From positions 971,986-1,035,985 of the forward strand of contig NZ_CANMZM010000002.1 in assembly GCF_947502395.1 (NCBI RefSeq): a DNA stretch of 64,000 nt. The letters run 5' to 3'. Both the position numbers and the translations under genes were made by a program. The stretch is from an uncultured Erythrobacter sp. Its GTDB lineage: Bacteria; Pseudomonadota; Alphaproteobacteria; Sphingomonadales; Sphingomonadaceae. This document shows positions 24,078 through 32,056 of the stretch, piece by piece (positions within the stretch are counted from its first letter, which is position 1; each line of letters opens with the position of its first letter). A model generated the notes under the pieces. It was not told where the DNA came from, made no database searches, and saw nothing but the letters and a program-made list of their open reading frames with translations.

Positions 24078-25738
24078 CAGGCTTCCTCGACCGCCTGTTC
24101 GGAAAACGCTCGCCTGAGCGCAAAGGGGGAAGCAAGCGCTCAGGTGCAAGGCTCGATATCGACGAATACAGCCACGGTCTTGTCAGCATCGCACAACTCG
24201 ACTTCATAGGTCATCATGCCAAGTCACCCAACGGAAGTTACCGGCTGATCTGGGCCGACAGAACACCTGACGGCTCGCGAGGTGGGAACCGAGAAAGCGG
24301 GCACGGTTCGTGGTCACTGCTTCTTCACGATCAGATCGTCAAATCTGGCAAACTTGAGCGACCACAAGAGGGAAAAGTCGCCGATAATGGCGTTTTCATT
24401 CTCCATGATTGTATGTTTGGAAACGGATTACAGAGCCGTTTCACCGCCTATGACCGCGATGGGCAGCAGCTCATTAATCAGCACTTCGCAGCCAACCTTA
24501 TGAGCAATAGCCTCTCTCCTGATGGGCGCTATGCGATCTGCCAAACAGCTAATGCACCTGGAAGTGATGACAGCTGTCGGTACATGCTGTTTGACCTTGA
24601 AGCCCGACACGAGATGGCAAGATGGGAAGTCGAGACTGGTTGGGCTGAGGGCTATGATTGGGATACTGGCGCGGAAAAAGTAATCATTTGCCTGAAAGAT
24701 GGAGAGCGGGTCGCTTACGATTTTGCTGGTTCTATGATCGACCGTGACGGTTGGCAGAGAGCTCGGATCGCATCTGGCGATCTGGGCGTGATCAAAGACC
24801 TGCTGGCATCGCAAGAACCCCTTTCAGAAGGAGCGCGAACGGAAATCAAAGCTGGTCTCGAACGTGCAGCGCGCGAAGGTGAGCTATGGGGTCAGGCTCG
24901 TGCGTACCGCCTTTTGGGTGAAATGTATGAAGCTGAGGGTAAGCGTGAGAAGGCGATCACGGCCTATGATGAGGCGCTAACACTAGACCCTAAGGTCGGT
25001 GTCGCAAGACGCGCTGACAAGCTTCGAAAACAAATGGGTCAGGGCGAGGCGAAACCTGCGCGCAGAAAACAAAGCCGTTTCGAAAAACAAGCGCAGAGGC
25101 TTGGTATCGAGCATGATGTAATCGTCCTTGAGAAGGGTGACGGAAAGGACTGGAGGCTACAGGCAGCCCATCAATGGTCCTCGGTCGAGTTTGCTTCACT
25201 GGAACACTATCGCAATTTGGGCTGGAGCGGAGCTGCTTCCGAAGGCGGTTTAATCTTGACTTTGCTCAAGGCGGCATCGTTTCCAAGGCTCGATCCACGC
25301 AACGCCGACACCTTTGTCGAAGCATTGTATGCGCAAAACGTTGCGTTTGATGAGGACCGTTTCGACAAGGGAGATCTGATCGCGGCGGTTTCACAAGCGA
25401 CGCGTTCTCAGATCGAAACCAACTGGAAGATCATCTCTGCGAGCGCTGGGAGAACCCCAGCATTCTACCCCACCGTCCATGCAGAGCACGTGCTCGGCCT
25501 GTTCGAAACCCTCGGGACTGAACGTCTAGCGAGGATTGCTGAGGTCTTCGCAAATGCCCCATACGATTTCAGATCCGGCTGGCCTGATTTGACTTTGTGG
25601 AAGGATAATCTGGCCCGTTTTGTCGAAGTGAAAGCGCCATCCGATAGCTTTCACGCTAGTCAGGCTCGACTTATCTCCAAGCTGCTGCTGCCACTTGGAT
25701 TTGACGTTGCATTGGCCGAAGTTCGGCCAAGCCCATAA
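24074..25738 (+). CDS. Propeller-like/TPR/VRR-NUC nuclease fused protein, third gene of the AbiE operon
   Basis: A 554-residue protein. Residues about 20-240 contain repeated beta-strand motifs (GSYRLIWAD, SPDGRYAICQ, WDTGAEKVIICL) like a WD/propeller domain. Residues about 275-315 hold a TPR (AYRLLGEMYEAEGKREKAITAYDEAL). The C-terminus from about 480 is a VRR-NUC nuclease of the PD-(D/E)xK fold, with GWPDLTLW, FVEVKAP and a conserved Gln in SFHASQ. Start ATG overlaps the toxin stop. VRR-NUC enzymes cut branched DNA. I know no described AbiE system with this third gene. Confidence 0.75.
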   Translation: MTGFLDRLFGKRSPERKGGSKRSGARLDIDEYSHGLVSIAQLDFIGHHAKSPNGSYRLIWADRTPDGSRGGNRESGHGSWSLLLHDQIVKSGKLERPQEGKVADNGVFILHDCMFGNGLQSRFTAYDRDGQQLINQHFAANLMSNSLSPDGRYAICQTANAPGSDDSCRYMLFDLEARHEMARWEVETGWAEGYDWDTGAEKVIICLKDGERVAYDFAGSMIDRDGWQRARIASGDLGVIKDLLASQEPLSEGARTEIKAGLERAAREGELWGQARAYRLLGEMYEAEGKREKAITAYDEALTLDPKVGVARRADKLRKQMGQGEAKPARRKQSRFEKQAQRLGIEHDVIVLEKGDGKDWRLQAAHQWSSVEFASLEHYRNLGWSGAASEGGLILTLLKAASFPRLDPRNADTFVEALYAQNVAFDEDRFDKGDLIAAVSQATRSQIETNWKIISASAGRTPAFYPTVHAEHVLGLFETLGTERLARIAEVFANAPYDFRSGWPDLTLWKDNLARFVEVKAPSDSFHASQARLISKLLLPLGFDVALAEVRPSP

Positions 25739-25794
25739 GTACGGTCAATTGCCGAGAAGATGTACCGCTTCAAGCTGTTTGCGGATAGGCATGA

Positions 25795-26430
25795 CTAAAG
25801 AGCTCTCCCAAACCATATGACCCGGCCGATCACCTCAACTCCTTCACGATCGACATCATTCCATGAAGGATAGGCGGGATTGTCACTGGAAATTGTAATC
25901 TGTTTCGCGCCGGGCTTGATGGCGATGCGCTTTACGACCAACGTATCGTCGGAGCGCAGCACATAGATGCCATCCCGCAGCCTTGCGCCATGATCGGACG
26001 CATCGACCAGAACCTCATCGCCATCGCTAAGTGTGGGCTCCATCGAATCTCCCAGAACGCTTACGATTGAAAGGCTGGCGCCCTTAGCGACGGTCAATCT
26101 CCTGAGCCATTTCTCGTCAAACCCAAAGCGCGTGTAACTGGTCTCATTCGATGCAATAGCGCCGAAGCCGGCTGAGGCATCCACGTCCAGAACGGGAACT
26201 TCGATCATTCCATCCATTGGTGTTTGAGCAGGACCACCGAGCCTTTGTTCATCGACCCCAAAGAAGCTTGCAAGTGTCTTGCGATCCTCGGGGTCAAGGA
26301 TACGAGGCGATCCGCGCTTTATGAATTGCTGGATATAGCTTGGATTGCGTCCAAGCAGCCTCGAAACCGCCGCGTAGCCGTATCCGCCCTGGGTGATCAG
26401 CCTCTCAAGTTCCTCTCTTACATGTTCCAT
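25795..26430 (-). CDS. LexA/CI-like autocleavable repressor, S24 peptidase
   Basis: A 211-residue protein. The N-terminal part (about 1-60) is a helix-turn-helix (YAAVSRLLGRNPSYIQQFIKRG). Ala87-Gly88 is a likely cleavage site, and the S24 domain carries Ser129 (LGDSMEPTL) and Lys167 (VVKRIAI). RecA-stimulated self-cleavage would release its targets after DNA damage. It lies beside a GTTC-N7-GTTC box that also precedes transfer promoters, so it may be SOS-regulated itself or compete for the same sites. It is divergent from a small HTH-like gene. A role as ICE master repressor is inferred. Confidence 0.9.
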   Translation of the reverse strand: MEHVREELERLITQGGYGYAAVSRLLGRNPSYIQQFIKRGSPRILDPEDRKTLASFFGVDEQRLGGPAQTPMDGMIEVPVLDVDASAGFGAIASNETSYTRFGFDEKWLRRLTVAKGASLSIVSVLGDSMEPTLSDGDEVLVDASDHGARLRDGIYVLRSDDTLVVKRIAIKPGAKQITISSDNPAYPSWNDVDREGVEVIGRVIWFGRAL

Positions 26431-26455
26431 TTGTGTGGTCCTTCAGGATTGATCG

Positions 26456-26491
26456 TAGGATTTCTTCCTAGACTCGCGGAAATCATCCTAG
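26456..26491 (-). promoter_or_regulatory. TAGGA/TCCTA repeats, candidate operator of the S24 repressor
   Basis: TAGGA (26456-26460) and TCCTA (26466-26470) form a dyad, and TCCTAG repeats at 26466 and 26486, 20 bp apart (two helical turns). They lie 26-60 bp upstream of the repressor start. Confidence 0.45.
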
Positions 26492-26494
26492 TAA

Positions 26495-26509
26495 GAACAT
26501 AACAAGAAC
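26495..26509 (-). promoter_or_regulatory. GTTC-N7-GTTC box between the S24 repressor and the divergent small gene
   Basis: The minus strand reads GTTCTTGTTATGTTC. It lies 65 bp upstream of the repressor start and 33 bp before the divergent gene at 26542. It is a perfect match to the alphaproteobacterial LexA box. Confidence 0.7.
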
Positions 26510-26541
26510 ACAAGGGATTTGCGAGTCGGAGTGAGAAAGGT

Positions 26542-26781
26542 ATGACGCTGCTGGAACGGATCGAAAGGCATCTGAAAGACAACCATATTTCTGCAACGCG
26601 TTTTGGTAGGCGAGCCGTGGGCGATCCCCGATTTGTGCTCGATTTGAGGATGGGGCGCAGACCACGCCGAAGAACCATTGAGCGACTCAATGCCTATTTG
26701 AATACACCTGAAAGCAGGCGTCCTTCGATCTCCCCGCAGCATTGCGCCAAAGACCCGAACGGTTTGACCAACAGACCCTAA
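26542..26781 (+). CDS. Small basic HTH-like protein, unknown
   Basis: A 79-residue protein. Residues 2-52 (LLERIERHLKDNHISATRFGRRAVGDPRFVLDLRMGR...) look like a compact helix-turn-helix, with an Arg-rich segment RPRRRTIERL; the rest is Pro/Ser-rich. The ribosome site GAGAAAGG is good. It is divergent from the S24 repressor, the place of Cro- or Xis-like control proteins. I do not recognise a named family, so the regulatory role is a guess from position. Confidence 0.7.
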   Translation: MTLLERIERHLKDNHISATRFGRRAVGDPRFVLDLRMGRRPRRRTIERLNAYLNTPESRRPSISPQHCAKDPNGLTNRP

Positions 26782-26885
26782 GTCCAGAAGGTGACCGACC
26801 AGATTTTGAGCTTCGTACAACTTGGCTTACACTCTCGTCTTGAAAGCAGAGGGGGCTTTGGTTTCTGGCGAAAGGACGCTGACTT

Positions 26886-27095
26886 ATGAGCAATTCTGAC
26901 AAAACTCCGCCAGAGAGCAAAAGCGATTGGGAAGGCTTTCGCGAGATCGACCGCGCTATCGCTGAGGATCGCCTTACATCGTACACTTGGAAAAAGATCT
27001 GGGCTGATCCTTGGGAACGAAAAGGCATCTACCTCTTCGCAGCCTTATTCATCGCATTTGTAATCTATGTCGTGATCTACGACGGCTTGATCTAA
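26886..27095 (+). CDS. Small membrane protein of unknown function
   Basis: A 69-residue protein with a charged N-terminal part (about 1-45, Asp/Glu/Lys-rich) and one clear C-terminal transmembrane helix (GIYLFAALFIAFVIYVVIY). The stop abuts the end of the convergent traG (stop at 27096). No family recognised. Small tail-anchored proteins next to transfer operons can act in entry exclusion; nothing here proves it. Confidence 0.65.
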   Translation: MSNSDKTPPESKSDWEGFREIDRAIAEDRLTSYTWKKIWADPWERKGIYLFAALFIAFVIYVVIYDGLI

Positions 27096-29798
27096 CTACC
27101 ACTCCTTCACATCGTCCGCCGCTTTGGCAGACGCGCCTCGTGCGTCTCGTGTGGTTCGATCAAGCTTCCCTCTTCTTTGCCCGATGCTTCGAGAGCCTTC
27201 GCTTTGCCTCTGACTAACGTCGTCTGCGATCTCATCTCTGGCATTTGAAGGTTCTTCCAACGAGCTTGGCACGCCGCCAAGCCGAACCGAGCCGCGCACC
27301 CCGCTTGCGCTTCCGACATTGGGCCGAGTCACCGGCGCTCCATCAGGTAGAACAAGTTCGCCCGTGATCTCATCATTGAGACCGTCAGCGTAGCTTTCCA
27401 CAAAGCGGGATTGCAGTTGTTGTCCCTGCGCGCTCATCTGGAAATCGATGTCATCAAAGCGCGCTTGGCCGTAATAATCCCGATTGGCATCGATCTCAGC
27501 CATGCCCCATTCGCGGTAGGCCTGGCTTAGATTCAAGGTCCCGGCTGCATTGGCGCTTTCATACCAGCTGGCCTGGTTCTCAAGCCGATTGGCTATCTCC
27601 TCAGCGCGCCGCGCTTCGACCGTATAGCTTTGCGTTTCGGTCAGCGAGGTTGTGACACCGGCTGCACTGCTCGAGACAAGCGCTTCTGAACTTGAGCTCG
27701 TCTCGCGCAAGAAACCTTCTCTTGAGCTTGACCAGTTTTGGCTTTCTGAAATTTGGCTCAACGCGTTTTCGATGCGTGAACGATCTTCCGAGGCGATCCC
27801 GATATCGCTGTCGGTCCAGGTCTGGTTCCTTCCGCCACTCAGACCGAGTGAACCACGCGTACCCTTTCGTTCTACTCTTCCCTCGGCCCCCGCGTTTCCA
27901 TTTAGGAACCATGAGACCGTGATGTCGTCCGATGCCCGGCGCGATAGGCCAAATTGCTGCTGGAGTGTGTTCGATGCATTATCGAGTTCACTGAAGGTTC
28001 TGCCAATGCTGTCATTGCTTGATGTTCCGCTGACCGTCTCATTCGAGCGAGAACGGGTGTACGCATCGCGCAGTTCGCTGAATCGCGTAACCGCCGAGCT
28101 CGTCGATTGCTGAGCGAGGTTGGAGAAGGTCTCACTCTGGCTGCGGCTCTCGCTCGCCATGGTCGAAAGTCGGCTGGAAAAATCCTGTCCAAGTGTCGGG
28201 GTATAGGGATAGCTCGAAGTGGGCACGTTGGCGAAGTCCGCTTGCGGGAAGCTGGTTGTCTGGGTGCCGTTCTCGCCGATGCCCCGCGTTTGGGCGGCTC
28301 CATAAGCGATGTTTGGCGCGAGGCTGCCTTGCGCAAATTGGCGGGAGAAGACGCTCGAATTGTCGAGATTGGTGTTACCAAGTGAGACGTTGCCCGTGCT
28401 CGCTTCGCGCGCTGCCTCTTCGGCCGCGTTCTGGCTGGGATTGAGATAGCTTGTGGCTTGGCCCGAAATGGCCATCGCGCCGCGCGCAACCCCGCCTGCG
28501 AGGAAGGGGATCGAGGCGACAAGATATCCAGCGAGAATACCAATATCGTTGTTGACGTCGGTCATGCCGGAAAAGGTTGCAAGGCTAAGGCCGCTAGAGC
28601 CGCTTGCTGCCGCAACATCGCCTGCGCCTTTCAGCATCAAGATCATGTGGAGGATGACGAAGAGCGGTCCCCAGGCAGCGAGGTAGAAAAAGCCGGTCAC
28701 ATAGCCTCTCAGCGCAATCGGCCCGGTCCTTGGCATTAGGAAAAGCGGGAAGAGAACTGGAAACAGCGCGTAAAAGACCACCGTCAGCACAACGTTGAGG
28801 ATGGGCACCCATTTCATCGCATTATGGGCGATTGAGGAATAGGTGCGTTCGGTCTGGATATCGGCTCGGGTCTGGGCAAACACGTCAACACTTGAAGCGC
28901 CGCTTGATCCGGCAAAGCCATGCATGGCCTGATTCATCGCGTTGATCGTCAGCACCTGGCGAAAGATGCTGCTCGCATCCTTCGAAATGCCTGTCAGATA
29001 TTGGTAAGCAACGGGCAAGTCCGCGATGAGCTTGGCTTTAGCGAGCACTTCGGTTTGCCTCGGATAGAGCTGGCGGCCGGCCACAAGCGTCATCTCATCG
29101 ATCATGCTCGCCCATTGGCCAGATAGGCTTGTGTAGGCCTCACGGCAGGTGACGATATTGGCTGTGACGCTGTCATCACCTTGGCGGGTCAGGAACTTCT
29201 GCGCACGCGCCGGGCTGCCCGGCGCTATCGTTGCCCAGATGTCATCGCTTTCTGAGAGCTCTTTCATCGAATAGCGGCCAAGCAGCAGATCATAGAACAC
29301 GCACTGGCGCACATGCTCATCGAAATTCGCGGCAAATTCAGGATCAGCGATGCGCAAGCTCCGCGTGGCCTCGAGGAGGCGCGCGCCGTAAATCATACCA
29401 TTCTTGGAATAGTTGAGATCATCGGGCAACCCGAACACGGTCTCAGCCGAACGCGTTAGATAATCGCCAATCTGGCTGGTGAAGCTCGCCATAAGTGCAA
29501 GGCCGAGCGGAACATTGGCGACAGTCGCAGGAGCCAGGCTGGGATTGACGCGGTCTGTCACTTGCACATCCATGCGCGGCACCATCAGGCACATATAGAT
29601 GAGTGTCGCTCCCAAGAACCAGTTGAGCCAAGCGCGCCAATTCTGATTGAATGCAACAACTATAACCGCCAGCGTCATAGCCATAACGAGCGCCACCTGA
29701 ATCAGGCTCTTATAGCCTCCGGCACCCGTCCAAGCGGCTACGGCGTTCAGGACATTGACGATGTATTCGCCGCCGCCCGTGGTGAAGATCTCAACCAT
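27096..29798 (-). CDS. traG: Conjugal transfer protein TraG
   Basis: A 900-residue inner-membrane protein of F-type systems, needed for pilus assembly and mating-pair stabilisation. The N-terminal TraG_N part has several transmembrane segments (for example near 30-50, 55-75, 330-400 and 430-455). The long C-terminal half is hydrophilic, Ser/Glu/Arg-rich and helical, as expected for the periplasmic domain. It is the last gene of the 18-gene transfer operon that starts at traA. It begins 10 bp after the traH stop. Confidence 0.9.
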   Translation of the reverse strand: MVEIFTTGGGEYIVNVLNAVAAWTGAGGYKSLIQVALVMAMTLAVIVVAFNQNWRAWLNWFLGATLIYMCLMVPRMDVQVTDRVNPSLAPATVANVPLGLALMASFTSQIGDYLTRSAETVFGLPDDLNYSKNGMIYGARLLEATRSLRIADPEFAANFDEHVRQCVFYDLLLGRYSMKELSESDDIWATIAPGSPARAQKFLTRQGDDSVTANIVTCREAYTSLSGQWASMIDEMTLVAGRQLYPRQTEVLAKAKLIADLPVAYQYLTGISKDASSIFRQVLTINAMNQAMHGFAGSSGASSVDVFAQTRADIQTERTYSSIAHNAMKWVPILNVVLTVVFYALFPVLFPLFLMPRTGPIALRGYVTGFFYLAAWGPLFVILHMILMLKGAGDVAAASGSSGLSLATFSGMTDVNNDIGILAGYLVASIPFLAGGVARGAMAISGQATSYLNPSQNAAEEAAREASTGNVSLGNTNLDNSSVFSRQFAQGSLAPNIAYGAAQTRGIGENGTQTTSFPQADFANVPTSSYPYTPTLGQDFSSRLSTMASESRSQSETFSNLAQQSTSSAVTRFSELRDAYTRSRSNETVSGTSSNDSIGRTFSELDNASNTLQQQFGLSRRASDDITVSWFLNGNAGAEGRVERKGTRGSLGLSGGRNQTWTDSDIGIASEDRSRIENALSQISESQNWSSSREGFLRETSSSSEALVSSSAAGVTTSLTETQSYTVEARRAEEIANRLENQASWYESANAAGTLNLSQAYREWGMAEIDANRDYYGQARFDDIDFQMSAQGQQLQSRFVESYADGLNDEITGELVLPDGAPVTRPNVGSASGVRGSVRLGGVPSSLEEPSNARDEIADDVSQRQSEGSRSIGQRRGKLDRTTRDARGASAKAADDVKEW

Positions 29799-29808
29799 TG
29801 TCTTTGCC

Positions 29809-31245
29809 TCAGGGCACTATCGAGCGCGATTGCAGGCCGCGCGACCAGTCGAGCGCAGCCGACATGGACGGTGACATCGACGCGGCGAGCGCGTTTTCGA
29901 TCATCGCTGTCTTCTCGATGATCTGCATGATCGCAGAGACTTTGGCTTGGCCTGTCGCTTGCCGCTGGATGAGACTGCTACGCACTTCGGTCACTTGTCC
30001 GCGCCAGATCGCCAACTTGGCTTCGTCCGCAGCAATAAAGCTCGCCATCGAACGGCCAGCTTCCGAGACGATCCGGTCAAGGATTGCATAGAGCAGGTCG
30101 ACGCTTGCAATCTCAGCCAGCGTGTCGCGGTCATCGGTCGGCATGCCGCGCCCATAGGCGGCTTGGACAGTTAGTATCTTGTAGAGCGGGATCGAGGCGA
30201 CCTGAAGCAGCTCCTTTTCGGCATTCCCGATGGCCGTGTCTGTCCGGATCGCATCGACCATATTGCCAATGAGCTGCGCCACGCGTGGTCGGATCGCCTT
30301 GGCGTTTGACAGGCTCATCTGCTGGAAGGTGGGATTGAGGCAGAGATCGGTTTCATCGCAGCGGAACACGCGCACGCTTTGGCCTTGGGTTCCATCAAGC
30401 AGCGCGCTCACCAGCGTCGAAGACGCATCGCCAGCGAAGGGCACAAACTTGCCCGGCTCGTCATCCTTGGGCGGGACGTAGATCACCGTGCCGATCAGCG
30501 TCATGGCGTATTCGGCGAGTTCGCGGTCGAAAGTGCCGCTGGGGTTGAAGAAGGCGCTCTCTTTAAGGACGTGCCAAGTGTAGTTGCGCGCTACGCCGGG
30601 ATTGACGTCTGCATAGTCACTACCGGCGCTTTCATTGGTTGAAGCGCGCTGGCCTCGCGTGCCGCAGCCATGCTTGGCAGCGGCATAGTCGGTGAAGATG
30701 CCTTCAGAATTTCCGATCGCTTCGCAGATTGCTTTGTCGGCCAAATCGCCTTTGGGCCAGAGCCCTCCCACCAGCCCCTGCGCCATCTCGCAGGAATTGA
30801 TCGAGAGATTGTTCATGAGCTGAGCCTTCTGGCTAAACTCCTGCATGATCTTATTGCATTCAGGGCAGACGGTATCGATCGCCAAGCTGAAGGCGAAGCC
30901 GACTGCATTGTTGGCCACTGCCTTCATCAGCGCGACCATCTCGCTTGCATTGATAAAGGAAAAAGAGCCGGCAAAGATATCGATCCCGCCGCACCCCGCA
31001 CGCGCTCTGGGCAATTGCAAATTGGCGATATTGGTCGTCTTTTGCGGAAATCGCGTCCACACATTGCCCAGACTATAGTAGCCCGCAGACTGGCCTTCGA
31101 AGGCGGTCGGACCGGTAACGTTTGCCGCCGCGCCCATGTCATCCATAAAACGATCCATGCTGTCGCCGACATTTGCCGCGAGAGGCGAGGCTATCATGCT
31201 GGCAGCAGCAAGGCCGAGCGCAGCGTTTCTGATGCTAGTAATCAT
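29809..31245 (-). CDS. traH: Conjugal transfer protein TraH
   Basis: A 478-residue periplasmic protein required for F-type pilus assembly. The N-terminus is a signal peptide (NAALGLAAASMIASPLAANV). Family hallmarks are RARAGCGGIDIFAGSFSFI and the Cys pair CPECNKIM, with a later NSCEMAQGLVGG. The start at 31245 is chosen because it begins the signal peptide and has AAGGAAG upstream. A frame extending to 31446 would lie inside traF. It overlaps the traF stop by 11 bp. Confidence 0.92.
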   Translation of the reverse strand: MITSIRNAALGLAAASMIASPLAANVGDSMDRFMDDMGAAANVTGPTAFEGQSAGYYSLGNVWTRFPQKTTNIANLQLPRARAGCGGIDIFAGSFSFINASEMVALMKAVANNAVGFAFSLAIDTVCPECNKIMQEFSQKAQLMNNLSINSCEMAQGLVGGLWPKGDLADKAICEAIGNSEGIFTDYAAAKHGCGTRGQRASTNESAGSDYADVNPGVARNYTWHVLKESAFFNPSGTFDRELAEYAMTLIGTVIYVPPKDDEPGKFVPFAGDASSTLVSALLDGTQGQSVRVFRCDETDLCLNPTFQQMSLSNAKAIRPRVAQLIGNMVDAIRTDTAIGNAEKELLQVASIPLYKILTVQAAYGRGMPTDDRDTLAEIASVDLLYAILDRIVSEAGRSMASFIAADEAKLAIWRGQVTEVRSSLIQRQATGQAKVSAIMQIIEKTAMIENALAASMSPSMSAALDWSRGLQSRSIVP

Positions 31246-32056
31246 GTCCGGCTTCCTTTGAGGTGAGGAGATAGATGCGGTCTTGCAGCTCATCAGCGGA
31301 CAGCACACCGTATCCGATCGGGATCGGCCGTTTGGCCTCGCTGTCCCACAGGACCAAAGCGGGCGTTGCTTTGGTCTCAAGGCCCATCCGCTCTCTTTGA
31401 TTGGTTTCGACCCTGTAGTCGGGAAAATGCCTTGACGGCCCGCCATCGGTTGAGATCGCGCGTACGGTGATCCCCCAGCGGCTGGCGACGCCTTTCACGA
31501 TCGGGCTCATCACTTCGCACGGGCCACAAGTGGCGCTAAAGAAATAGAATAAGCCATAACGCTCCGAGAGCCTGCCCATCACGGTGTTGCGTTCCGCTGC
31601 CCGCACATCCTGCCACTGTTTCTTGGCGACCGCACCGACAGGACGCTGCAGCGTGTAATCGAGTTCGGGATCCTGCCAGATGGCCCGCTGCCAGACGTCG
31701 GAGAAGAGCGAAGCACGATCGAGCTGCGCGCGCTGGAAGCGGATGTACGCTGCGACATTGTCTCTCGTCGGATAGAGGATCGCGCGCGCTTTCAACTCGC
31801 GCAGCTCGCTGGTAATTGCTTCCAATTCTTGGGCGGCTGGTATCGCCTCCTGCTCCGGTTCTACCTCTTGCTGTGGCTCGTTTTTGGGGATCGGATTGGC
31901 GCAATAGAACCAATAGCCGAGCTTGCGCTCCTGGCAGTAGAGCGTGCCTGCTGCAGTGCTTCTCTCGGTGCTCTCAACTCGCTGTGCGCTTGCTGGCACT
32001 GCGCTCAAGACTGCCGAGATGAGGATTAGCGCAAGCCGTGATGCTATGCTCATCAT
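31235..32056 (-). CDS. traF: Conjugal transfer protein TraF, thioredoxin-like
   Basis: A 273-residue periplasmic protein with a signal peptide (about 1-24) and a C-terminal thioredoxin-like domain. The CGPC motif (FFSATCGPCEVMSP) keeps both cysteines, unlike F plasmid TraF, where the active site is lost; so this one may act as a real thiol oxidoreductase for the Cys-rich TraN, TraH and TraU. A cis-Pro loop (TKATPALVLWD) is present. It overlaps traN by 4 bp and traH by 11 bp. Confidence 0.9.
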   Translation of the reverse strand: MMSIASRLALILISAVLSAVPASAQRVESTERSTAAGTLYCQERKLGYWFYCANPIPKNEPQQEVEPEQEAIPAAQELEAITSELRELKARAILYPTRDNVAAYIRFQRAQLDRASLFSDVWQRAIWQDPELDYTLQRPVGAVAKKQWQDVRAAERNTVMGRLSERYGLFYFFSATCGPCEVMSPIVKGVASRWGITVRAISTDGGPSRHFPDYRVETNQRERMGLETKATPALVLWDSEAKRPIPIGYGVLSADELQDRIYLLTSKEAGHDY

